DNA of 64,000 nucleotides, from contig JAJZBD010000003.1 in NCBI GenBank assembly GCA_021799085.1, forward strand, positions 62,001 to 126,000, read 5' to 3'. Below, piece after piece: positions 1 to 8,301 of this stretch (the stretch's first letter is position 1; each line of letters begins with the position of its first letter). Below the pieces are notes generated by a model. The model was not told where the DNA came from and made no database searches. It saw only the letters and a program-made list of their open reading frames with translations. This DNA comes from Nanobdellota archaeon (GTDB taxonomy: Archaea > Nanobdellota > Nanobdellia > Parvarchaeales > Parvarchaeaceae). Made by a program: the position numbers and the translations under genes.

Positions 1-1
1 T

Positions 2-721
2 TTAAGGCAGTCCGTGCTTTTGCAGGAAGAGCTTTCAAGGAGAGGATTCAATGCTGCAGTCACCGTTGGGATGAAGCACTGGAAGCCTAAGATAAAAACG
101 GCAATTGAAACACTGAAAAAGGACAATCCAAACTTGCTAATAGGGATTTTAATGCACCCTTTTTTCTCTGTTATGGGTAGCAAAGAATACGAAGAGGTTT
201 TCAATGAAAGCTCGAATGGGATGAAAAGAAGCTTTATAGATCACTGGTATAACTATGAAAAACTTTATGATGCCTGGAATCAAAACATGAAGGAAGCAAT
301 TGATTCCTTCAACGGGAGCAGATTCTACACTATCTTTACCTCCCATGGCTTGCCTTCAAGCACGGAGGACACGGAATATAAAAAGGAATTGGAGGAGTTT
401 TCGGCAAAGCTTGCAGATAGATCAGGCATAAAAGACTTTTGCCTTGCATACCAAAATGGGGAGCATAAAGACTGGTACAAACCCGAAGTTAATGGAAAAC
501 TTTGGGAACTAAAAGAGAAAGAAGTTAAAAACGTGCTTATCGTTCCCATAGGCTACATTTCAGAAAGCCTTGAAACCCTTTATGACATAGATATAGAGTA
601 TAAAGAAACCGCCTCTCAACTAGGCATAAACCTGCACAGGGTAAAATGCCTTGACTATTCTCCACTGCTTATATCTACAATTTCCGATGCCATAGCAGAC
701 AGCGTAGATAAAAACTTATAG
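2..721 (+). CDS. hemH: Ferrochelatase (5' end truncated by window edge)
   Basis: Frame open to window start (LRQSVLLQEEL...); motifs FTSHGLP, CLAYQNGEHKDWYKPEV, VPIGYISESLETLYDIDIEY typical of ferrochelatase. Confidence 0.9.
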   Translation, partial: LRQSVLLQEELSRRGFNAAVTVGMKHWKPKIKTAIETLKKDNPNLLIGILMHPFFSVMGSKEYEEVFNESSNGMKRSFIDHWYNYEKLYDAWNQNMKEAIDSFNGSRFYTIFTSHGLPSSTEDTEYKKELEEFSAKLADRSGIKDFCLAYQNGEHKDWYKPEVNGKLWELKEKEVKNVLIVPIGYISESLETLYDIDIEYKETASQLGINLHRVKCLDYSPLLISTISDAIADSVDKNL

Positions 722-742
722 TATGTCCGTTAGATAATAACA

Positions 743-1648
743 ATGAAATATGCAGCTATTGTGTATTCGCATAAAAACATTGACAGTAAAGAACTTTACA
801 ATTATGACATACCAGAACAAATGCTTGAGAAGAGAAAGAACCTTGAATATGTAATGCTTAGAACCTGCAATAGAATAGAGCTTTACATAAGCTCTGACAA
901 TGCTGAGGAGGATGCTAAATTGCTGCTTAGAGAACTATACACCCAGAACTCAAAATACGGGAGAGGAATGGTTTATACCGGGAAGGAAGCCGTAAAGCAT
1001 GCATTCTACGTTGCTGCCGGACTTGACTCCATCGTACTGGGAGAAAATGAGATATTGGGGCAGGTGAAATCTGCTTATTTAGATTACATAAACAATGGAA
1101 AGGCAGGTACAAAGCTGGAAAGGCTTTTCAAGAATGCAGTAAAGGCTGGAAAAATAGTAAGAAATGAGACTGCAATAAATAAGGGAAAAACTGGGATTTA
1201 CTCTCTTGCAATAGATTACCTGAATAAGAGTTATAACAATAAAGAGATAGCGATTATCGGATCGGGGGAGGAAGCCAAACGCTTTCTAAAGGGCTTTTCA
1301 ACAAAAAGAAGCCTGAAAGGGAAGGTTTTCAGCAGGGAAATGAAGCATGCAAAAAAGCTTGCCGTTCAATATGGAATGGACTATGGAACTTTTGATATTA
1401 AAGAGATAGGAAAATACAAAACAGTTTTTTGTGCATATAGAAGCACAGAAAAATTTGAATCAAAAGAACCAAAGCTTATAGTCGACATATCAGTTCCGCA
1501 TGTATTTGAAGGCAAAAATGTATTGCATATAGAAGAGCTTGCATCGCAGGCTGAAGAGACCTTAAATAGAAGAAAAGAAGCCGCTAAACTGGCAGAGCAA
1601 ATAACTCTCTCCAGAGTAGGTGATTTCATAGGAATTTACGGAGAATAG
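743..1648 (+). CDS. hemA: Glutamyl-tRNA reductase
   Basis: LRTCNRIELYISS and GLDSIVLGENEILGQVKSAY are GluTR signatures; directly downstream of hemH. Confidence 0.93.
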   Translation: MKYAAIVYSHKNIDSKELYNYDIPEQMLEKRKNLEYVMLRTCNRIELYISSDNAEEDAKLLLRELYTQNSKYGRGMVYTGKEAVKHAFYVAAGLDSIVLGENEILGQVKSAYLDYINNGKAGTKLERLFKNAVKAGKIVRNETAINKGKTGIYSLAIDYLNKSYNNKEIAIIGSGEEAKRFLKGFSTKRSLKGKVFSREMKHAKKLAVQYGMDYGTFDIKEIGKYKTVFCAYRSTEKFESKEPKLIVDISVPHVFEGKNVLHIEELASQAEETLNRRKEAAKLAEQITLSRVGDFIGIYGE

Positions 1649-1717
1649 CACAAAGTTTTTGGCATAAACAAACCATTATTTAAAGGCTTAAATTTGGGTT
1701 TATTTCTTAGATATAAC

Positions 1718-2149
1718 ATGAAACTAGATGAAATAGTAAAAGAGCTGAATCAAGAGCTTGATAACATGGAAAAGGATGAAAGCATAAGCAAAATAGCAGC
1801 TTACATCAATGAAAGCTGGGAGCAGAAAGCCAATTTCATGCAGTACCTTTTTGATAAATACGCTACAAAACCAAAGACCTCTGAAATGAAAACTCCGATG
1901 AGGAAGTACTTTTATGGTGCTGCAGCTATAACTGTTGGTTTTGCTGTCACAAGCTATGCCTTACTTAAAACTCCACCGATTGATAGTGCTATTTCAGTGT
2001 TTTTAGTTGGCTATATCTCTTTGTTGGCTGCAGCTGAAATTGGAAAAAACAAAACGGTCAAATTTATAAACAATTCTTTGGATTATGCTTTAAAAAACGG
2101 AAACTTTAAAGAAGACCTTTTGGATTTTTACAAAAACCTTAAAAATTAA
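1718..2149 (+). CDS. Hypothetical protein with two predicted TM helices
   Basis: ORF 1694-2149; ATG at 1718 preferred; hydrophobic segments YFYGAAAITVGFAVTSYALL and AISVFLVGYISLLAAAEI. Confidence 0.6.
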   Translation: MKLDEIVKELNQELDNMEKDESISKIAAYINESWEQKANFMQYLFDKYATKPKTSEMKTPMRKYFYGAAAITVGFAVTSYALLKTPPIDSAISVFLVGYISLLAAAEIGKNKTVKFINNSLDYALKNGNFKEDLLDFYKNLKN

Positions 2150-2649
2150 ACCTTCGCTTCTTTTATCTGTTTTAAGGCTTCTTCCTTTCCCTTAAAGCCG
2201 TGGAACTTCATGAACTTTCCCTTCTCCAATTCCTTGTAATGCTCAAAGAAGTGCTTTAGCTTATTTTTCTGGTATTCTGGCAGATCTGCCTCTGTCTTTA
2301 TCATTGAAGAAGCTGGATCTACTTTGTCCACCGGAACTGCTATGACCTTGTTGTCCTCTCCCTCTTCATCGCTCATCTCTGCTATTCCTATTGCCCTGCA
2401 TTTCACGACTATTCCAGGGTTTATTGGAACTGAGGAGAAAACTAAAACATCTAAAGGGTCTCCATCCTTTCCTTCTGTCTGTAAAATGAAGCCGTAATTG
2501 GCAGGGTAAACCATTGATGTGAAAAGCACTCTGTCTAACGCTATTGTTTCCAAGTCTTCCTTGTATTCATATTTGCAATTGCTGCCCATTGGTATCTCTA
2601 CCATCGCATAGAATGTTTCTGGGAAATCATCAGTTTGTTTTATTTCCAT
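2146..2649 (-). CDS. ppa: Inorganic pyrophosphatase (family I)
   Basis: VEIPMGSNCKYEYKED, VYPANYGFILQTEGKDGDPLDVLV, KHFFEHYKELEKGKFMKFHGF. Confidence 0.95.
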   Translation of the reverse strand: MEIKQTDDFPETFYAMVEIPMGSNCKYEYKEDLETIALDRVLFTSMVYPANYGFILQTEGKDGDPLDVLVFSSVPINPGIVVKCRAIGIAEMSDEEGEDNKVIAVPVDKVDPASSMIKTEADLPEYQKNKLKHFFEHYKELEKGKFMKFHGFKGKEEALKQIKEAKV

Positions 2650-2774
2650 AAGGAAATAAGATAACTACAATCGTATTTATACTTATCTTTCAATAAAGCA
2701 GTTATTTTTGATTTCAAAATCTTTTTAAAAATCAAAAAATGTTAAATAGGTTGTGCATGTTTTAATTTGAATAT

Positions 2775-2846
2775 AGCCCCGTAGTCTAGCGGCAAGGACA
2801 GCAGGCTCTGGACCTGCAAACACCGGTTCAAATCCGATCGGGGCTA
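2775..2846 (+). tRNA. tRNA-Gln (anticodon CTG)
   Basis: Acceptor AGCCCCG/CGGGGCT, anticodon stem GCAGG/CCTGC with loop CTCTGGA, T-loop TTCAAAT; CCA not encoded. Confidence 0.93.
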
Positions 2847-3059
2847 CTTTTTGTTGGGGCGTAGTATATCTACCAATTCTTAGATTCCCCCCTAACTATA
2901 ATAGATTAGTAATACTGTCTATTTTATTCCAAAGTATGTCGAATAGACTATAGTCTAAGGATATTTTCAAGGTAACTTCTTGTTATTTTTACTTACTTTA
3001 TAAACAAAGCCATTTAAATAGAAAATTTATATATTAGCAAATTTCATGAAAAGAATATT

Positions 3060-4196
3060 ATGGTTAATAAAATAGAGAGAACACCTTTATCTTGTATATC
3101 TCTACCTGATGGTCTAGGATTAATTTCAAAGATTTCTATATCTAATCTGCCAACAGATGGAATTATGTCAGTACTTAAGAAGTCAGTAACGCCTAGAATA
3201 TCACAGTTTATGTCCGATAATAGAGATATACTCATAGACCAAAATGATCTCAAATATCAGACACTTTTTCGATTAGCAAGTTATGATATCACAGACATAT
3301 TTTACAATGGGAACATACTAAAAAGGATAATGACAGACAATGGTTATTACAATAGCTGGTTAAACATACCAAAACTGAGTGAAAGAACCATATCCCGCTT
3401 TGAGATTAATATAAGGGTTTTAGATTCCGTTATAAATGAACAATATAGTATAATAAATAGAAGGTTATCAAAAAGTAAATTACCACTAGATGAAATACTA
3501 TCTAAATCAAAAATTTCATCAAATGAAGGGTGGTATATCCATAAAAACAAGGGTGAATTATTTGCTATAAAAGGTCGCCACTACTACAGTAGTAATAATA
3601 TATATAAAATTGATCTGAAAGAGGTAAATATAGACTATGCAAATAAAGTTTTTAATGACTTGCATTATATACATACCCCCCGAGCAACCAAAGCTCTCGG
3701 TCTATTTATTAGGAACGAAGATACACCTTTTTCTATTGCAGGTTTTGCGCCAGTTGATAGACAATACAAAAAGAGTATACTTTTAAATTACGGATATAAT
3801 CCTGAAAATTGCTGGGAATTCGTGCGACTATATTCAAAACCAGGCGCACCTATGAATACAAGTAGCTCGTTCCTGAGTGCATCAATAAGATTTCTAAGTA
3901 ATGAGCATCCGGAAATAGAAGCTTATGTAAGTGCATTCACACCTAGCTTTGCAAGTGGTAAGTCTATGATAGCAGGAGGCTTCAATAATGTGATTTTAGC
4001 AAAAGATCTTAGGCTAAGCTTTGGAAGTGTAACTGTCCCTGGAAAGTATGAAAGGCTTACAAATAGGAGGTTGGAATCTTATACCGGATCTATTCTGAAG
4101 AGCAAGATACCGATTCTCCCTACCTTAGAACTGCTAAGACCAGTGATTAAACCAAGTAAATATTGTGGCATTGAGAATTACACAGTAATCATGTGA
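3060..4196 (+). CDS. Mom-like (GNAT-fold DNA-modification type) protein with a novel ~170-aa N-terminal region
   Basis: C-terminal half LHYIHTPRATKALGLFI...IAGFAPVDRQYK...WEFVRLYSKPGAPMNTSSSFLSASIRFLSNEHPEIEAYVSAFTPSFASGKSMIAGGF has the pattern of Mom-family proteins (ELxRL...PxNxxS.FLS..IR.....P.i..vVSfad...G..Y.a.GF); TATA-like AATTTATATATTA just upstream. Confidence 0.55.
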   Translation: MVNKIERTPLSCISLPDGLGLISKISISNLPTDGIMSVLKKSVTPRISQFMSDNRDILIDQNDLKYQTLFRLASYDITDIFYNGNILKRIMTDNGYYNSWLNIPKLSERTISRFEINIRVLDSVINEQYSIINRRLSKSKLPLDEILSKSKISSNEGWYIHKNKGELFAIKGRHYYSSNNIYKIDLKEVNIDYANKVFNDLHYIHTPRATKALGLFIRNEDTPFSIAGFAPVDRQYKKSILLNYGYNPENCWEFVRLYSKPGAPMNTSSSFLSASIRFLSNEHPEIEAYVSAFTPSFASGKSMIAGGFNNVILAKDLRLSFGSVTVPGKYERLTNRRLESYTGSILKSKIPILPTLELLRPVIKPSKYCGIENYTVIM

Positions 4197-4200
4197 TAAT

Positions 4201-4794
4201 ATGGAGCTAATAAATTTAAACGGTGCTAGAGGAGTGGGAAAGAGCACACTTACTGAAAAATTAAAGTCAGGTCCAACAACCTATACTGTTGAAGTGATAC
4301 ATTCAAGTAAAGTTTTATCTGAAATGTCACATACAGTTTATAATCTTGAGATAACCCAACTTAATTACTCACAACTTTTTGAAATACAGCAAAATCTTAT
4401 AGATAATGCAAAGAGGTTAGATAAAGATGTTGTTATATTTGATACTCACAATGTAGAACTTGTTTACGGAATAGGTAAGATAAAATCTCTTACTCCTGAA
4501 GCACACATCTATGAGTTTGGGGCATACATAACTATTGAAGTGGATCCTAAAACACTTCTAGAAAGAAGGAAAAATCAAGAGACTATCAAAAGAAGTCTTA
4601 ATCTATCAGACATCATGCTTGAGATAAGTGCAGAGAGAAATGAATCAATTAAACTTGCTAATATATCCAATAAAAAATTTTATAGAATAAATAATAAAGA
4701 ATTAGATAGTGCAGTCAAAGACCTTGACGAAATAATAAAAAAGGAATTAAGTATAAATAAAAACTATGGAAATCGATTTTATAACAACAAATAA
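4201..4794 (+). CDS. P-loop nucleotide/nucleoside kinase, archaeal adenylate kinase (AdkA)-like
   Basis: Walker A GARGVGKST near N-terminus; DVVIFDTHNVELVYGIG and IEVDPKTLLERRKNQETIKRSLNLSD...ERNESIKLA match AdkA-type NMP kinase layout. Confidence 0.7.
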   Translation: MELINLNGARGVGKSTLTEKLKSGPTTYTVEVIHSSKVLSEMSHTVYNLEITQLNYSQLFEIQQNLIDNAKRLDKDVVIFDTHNVELVYGIGKIKSLTPEAHIYEFGAYITIEVDPKTLLERRKNQETIKRSLNLSDIMLEISAERNESIKLANISNKKFYRINNKELDSAVKDLDEIIKKELSINKNYGNRFYNNK

Positions 4795-5359
4795 AGTTAA
4801 ATTTGAAATAGCACGAAACCTTCTAAATGGCCATGATATAAAATTAAGGCAACGGTATTATGAATTTGATGAGATACAATCATTGTCAGTTGAAGAAGTT
4901 GCTATGAATAAAGCGAAACAATATATGCACCTAGCTAAGAGACCTTTTATAGTAAGTGATGATGGGTTTTCTATAAATGCATTAAAAGGATTTCCTGGTG
5001 CTCTTCTAAAACCTGTTATGGCATCGATCGGCGATAAAAAATTACTGAGCTTATTAGATGGCGTAAATAATCGTTCAGCCGTCTTTACAAATGCCCTCGT
5101 TTTTGGGAACCCAAAAAATAAATTTCTAAAGCTTTTCCTAACAAAGACTAAAGGCAGACTGCCATTGAAGCCGCTTGGATCTAACGGATTTGGCTGGAGC
5201 ATAGGGAGAATATTTATAGCAGAAGGTTGGAGGAAAACTCTCTCACAATTAAATCGAAATGAAAAGGATATTTTCTGGAAAAATTACAGCAATAACCTAC
5301 ATTACACAAAGCTTTATAGATGGTTAATTAAAACAGGAAGTATAAAGTCAGATATATAA
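4766..5359 (+). CDS. Divergent HAM1/RdgB-family nucleoside triphosphate pyrophosphatase
   Basis: ITTNKVKFEIAR (S/TxNxxK), EIQSLSVEEVAMNKAKQ, VSDDGFSINALKGFPGA, RSAVFTNALVFG, GSNGFGWSIGRIF, LSQLNRNEK follow the HAM1 motif order. Confidence 0.75.
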   Translation: MEIDFITTNKVKFEIARNLLNGHDIKLRQRYYEFDEIQSLSVEEVAMNKAKQYMHLAKRPFIVSDDGFSINALKGFPGALLKPVMASIGDKKLLSLLDGVNNRSAVFTNALVFGNPKNKFLKLFLTKTKGRLPLKPLGSNGFGWSIGRIFIAEGWRKTLSQLNRNEKDIFWKNYSNNLHYTKLYRWLIKTGSIKSDI

Positions 5360-5540
5360 AAACATATTGATTTTTTGCCCGTTCTTCTAATACAATAATT
5401 GCTGAATTTAGGAAAGATTATCTCTTAAAAGAAGAAGAGAAAGAAGCGATAAGTAATAAATTTTATAGTAACTTATACTTCGTATATTTTGAGTCTCGTC
5501 CATAAAAAATCGCTAATTAGCAATTATAATGACCTGAAAT

Positions 5541-6239
5541 CTCGAACTTTTCCTCTCTACTAAAAGTCAATAATTATTGACTTTTATCGCATACGACTTT
5601 GAGATGACTCTTGATTTGCTCTAAGAAGGCTTCTAGATAGAGGCATATCTATCTGGCTTGACTGTGAGTGGCTTTGGCCAGTCCAGTCTGTGCGTGTGTC
5701 AGAGATAAGAACGAATTAAAAAATAGGCCAAAAATTATTAAAAATCTTTAGAAAATACTTTAACAAGGATGATTAAAATTTTTGAATTAAAATATAAAAA
5801 ACGGCACATTTTTTCGTCTTATTGATATCTCCTATGACATAAAAAAGAGTATAGGTATAAGCCAAAAAGTCGAATAAATTTAGAGTTCAAATCCTGGGGG
5901 CCCATCATATGTAAGGGGTATAGTATGTCTCCCCCTCAATTGGACTAATCTAGCTTAGTATCTACTTTATAGTTATACCTAGTATGCGTATTTAGGCGTT
6001 TTAAGTTCGGTATTCTCGGAAATGTAAAATTAAAGAATTTCTTTAAATTAGCAGTATCAAACTCTCGAACTAGACGAAATAGAGAATAAGTTATGTTTTA
6101 TTTGGATTATAAGGCTGATAATAGTAGTTATTAAGAGTTGGCAATAATTTTGGAGTAGAATTAGAATTGTTAGAGGTTATGTAGGCAAAAAATCAATAAT
6201 TATTGAGTTTTATTTCCAATAAAAAGTTGAGAGTTCGAG
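5541..6239. repeat. Non-coding block bounded by inverted CTCGAACT / AGTTCGAG, each linked to a TCAATAATTATTGA palindrome
   Basis: CTCGAACT at 5541, perfect 26-bp palindrome TAAAAGTCAATAATTATTGACTTTTA 5561-5586, second TCAATAATTATTGA 6193-6206, AGTTCGAG 6232-6239; extra CTCGAAC at 6064. Confidence 0.6.
5885..5904 (+). other. Orphan tRNA 3'-end fragment (T-loop plus acceptor 3' strand)
   Basis: GTTCAAATCCTGGGGGCCCA has a tRNA T-arm/acceptor 3' pattern but no matching 5' half upstream. Confidence 0.5.
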
Positions 6240-6258
6240 GCAGTAAAATTGATGATTA

Positions 6259-6606
6259 ATGAGATCTGACTCAGATGAGACTGAGAATAGAGAGGAAATA
6301 GTTGGGAGAGAACGGAGTGGAGAGTCAATTCTTTTTAAGTTAATTTTAAATATGTTAAATGAGATCAATTACATGCAAAAGAATAAACTTACAGCAAAAA
6401 ATAAAATCAAGACATGGATGATTGTTGTTTTGCTAATATTTGGTGGAGTAATAGGTGGTATAATTGCAGCATTAGTAGATGCATTCTTTTTGCAAAAACA
6501 TATCAATAGTGTTTGGGTCAGATTTGGTATAATGTTCATAATTGCAATTGTTGTAATATCTTTCGTAGTTTTCTTTGTATATCCTTATTTTGGGGTTGCA
6601 CCTTAA
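6259..6606 (+). CDS. Hypothetical two-TM membrane protein (real start probably 6352 or 6373)
   Basis: Hydrophobic segments WMIVVLLIFGGVIGGIIAALVDAFFL and VRFGIMFIIAIVVISFVVFFVYPYF; first ~30 aa low complexity and probably not translated. Confidence 0.5.
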   Translation: MRSDSDETENREEIVGRERSGESILFKLILNMLNEINYMQKNKLTAKNKIKTWMIVVLLIFGGVIGGIIAALVDAFFLQKHINSVWVRFGIMFIIAIVVISFVVFFVYPYFGVAP

Positions 6607-6854
6607 TATCAAAGTAATTCAACTATCCCCACAACATCTATTATCATGTATAATCAAAGTAGTCAAAATACTTAATTACACCAACTATTATCTCAGATGC
6701 ATCTTCTTTTAATTTGCCAACTTCTTACTTCTTTTATGAAAATTTTCTGTTTGTAGAAATGCACATATATCTTTAAACTACTCCTCTAATCCTAGTACAT
6801 TGATTTTACTATTCCCTTCTTCTAGTTATTACATTCTTTTTATCTTAAATTGCC

Positions 6855-7964
6855 TTAAGTAGTATTAATCCAGCCGACTACATTAATTTCTTGATTAACT
6901 GTGGAAAGGAATGAAAATTCGTAGGTTCCACTGCTAGGTGGAATAAAAGTGTAGCTATAAGAATTATTTGAGTATATCGAGCCACTACTAATTATAGACC
7001 TGCCATCTGAAGTATATATACCGCTGCTAGGCGTCCCGAATATAGTAACAACAGCGCATAAATTTGTAGCTAAAACTGAGTTAGAATAAGGGCAGTTAGT
7101 AGTAGTTAGGTAAACTAAGACAGTCTTTCCTTCAGGGAGATAAACATCTACAGTTCCAGCTGCTGTAGGGAATGCATATCCATTTACCCTAAATGAGGCC
7201 TGTGTTTGTGAAGCAGAAGAGATATTTGAGAAAGAAGATACAGCGGAATTTAAACTACTCAATGTCACATTGTTTGTAACCAAGCTAGCGATCATTATTA
7301 TAGACATTACTATAAGAATTGTCTTAATTGAGTATGATACATACTGCTCAGTCCTATTATGTCTCTTAATTTTTGTTATATTACCTAACAGTGTAGAAAG
7401 ATAAAATATAGCAAATAATAATAAAGAAACTTCTAAAAAAGGCACAGCGGATCTATTATTAGGTAATTTAATATAACCAAAAAGAGCTGAAATTGCAAAA
7501 GCACTAATTAGGTTAGCCCATCTATCTCTCCAGTTAATTATTAAAGAAATCGAAAGAATCATAATAAAATCTACAAAGAAACCATAAGTTCCAAGCAGAA
7601 ATTCAGAGTTATGATAATTACTAACTAAAACAAAATTAAATCTGAGTAGTACAGTCAAAATTATAGATATTATCACTGAGGCAATGAGCCCTCTTTTATA
7701 AAAAAGAAATTTATAAAACTTATTTGAGAATTCTACTTTTCTGCTTCTAAGATAATTTTTTGCATAAAACCTTCTACTGGAATTGTGTCTCCAAGATTTA
7801 TTGTGCCCACCTCTATTTTCAGTTGTATAATCCGCTGACCCAAATTTTTTTGAAGGTTTATAATTTGACTGTCTTCCTGTTATCTTTTCTTTGTCCAAAA
7901 ATTCACCGATACTTTTATATTCTCTTTTTCTAAGCTCATCTAATTTAGGTTCAATAATAGTCAT
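6855..7964 (-). CDS. Hypothetical multi-TM protein with Ser/Thr-rich extracytoplasmic C-terminal domain
   Basis: Several TM segments (LIASVIISIILTVLL, TILIVMSIIMIASLV) followed by SSLNSAVSSFSNISSASQ... and a beta-rich tail. Confidence 0.6.
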   Translation of the reverse strand: MTIIEPKLDELRKREYKSIGEFLDKEKITGRQSNYKPSKKFGSADYTTENRGGHNKSWRHNSSRRFYAKNYLRSRKVEFSNKFYKFLFYKRGLIASVIISIILTVLLRFNFVLVSNYHNSEFLLGTYGFFVDFIMILSISLIINWRDRWANLISAFAISALFGYIKLPNNRSAVPFLEVSLLLFAIFYLSTLLGNITKIKRHNRTEQYVSYSIKTILIVMSIIMIASLVTNNVTLSSLNSAVSSFSNISSASQTQASFRVNGYAFPTAAGTVDVYLPEGKTVLVYLTTTNCPYSNSVLATNLCAVVTIFGTPSSGIYTSDGRSIISSGSIYSNNSYSYTFIPPSSGTYEFSFLSTVNQEINVVGWINTT

Positions 7965-8167
7965 TTTATTGTTGCCATTACCATCTCTGGGTCATATGTA
8001 TAAGCCATAGAATATGCTGTATATGCACTGCGATAGTTACCTAATTTCTCTAGAATGAGTCCTTTCTCATACAAAAGTTTAGGATTGTGTTGATCTGACT
8101 CTAAAGGCTTCTCGATTCTTTTTAAGTCATCATTTAATTTCTTCTTTTCATTCTTATCTAATTCCAT
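7961..8167 (-). CDS. Small TPR-like protein
   Basis: NPKLLYEKGLILEKLGNYRSAYTAYSMAYTYDPE resembles one TPR unit; ATGA overlap with the next gene. Confidence 0.55.
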   Translation of the reverse strand: MELDKNEKKKLNDDLKRIEKPLESDQHNPKLLYEKGLILEKLGNYRSAYTAYSMAYTYDPEMVMATIK

Positions 8168-8187
8168 TACTATGTATTATTACTCGT

Positions 8188-8301
8188 CTAATATAATTTA
8201 ATCTTCTTTCCTTCTCTTATCTTTTTCTGCCTGTACCACAATGTGGATTTGTTGATCCCCAAGCGCTTTCTTTCTGTGGGTGTTATGAATAAACCCATCA
8301 T
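8188..8301 (-). pseudogene. Remnant encoding a C-terminal helix-turn-helix tail
   Basis: MMGLFITPTERKRLGINKSTLWYRQKKIREGKKIKLY*; upstream minus-strand sequence has coding-like stretches broken by stops and frameshifts. Confidence 0.35.

Noticed and set aside
149-346. Minus-strand ORF of 65 aa inside hemH
   Set aside because: Fully antisense to a convincing ferrochelatase frame; no family motif. The same logic applies to the other ORFs antisense to clear genes.
2944-2957. TAGACTATAGTCTA perfect 14-bp palindrome downstream of tRNA-Gln
   Set aside because: Short, single copy as far as I could see; not enough to claim function.
5371-5505. Open frame FFARSSNTIIAEFRKDYLLKEEEKEAISNKFYSNLYFVYFESRP* without start codon
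   Set aside because: Only 44 codons, no start and no recognisable family; possibly a degraded tail, too weak to call a gene.
5885-5933. A complete second tRNA at the orphan T-arm
   Set aside because: No complementary GGGCCC-type 5' acceptor strand, D-arm or anticodon arm upstream; only the 3' fragment is supported.
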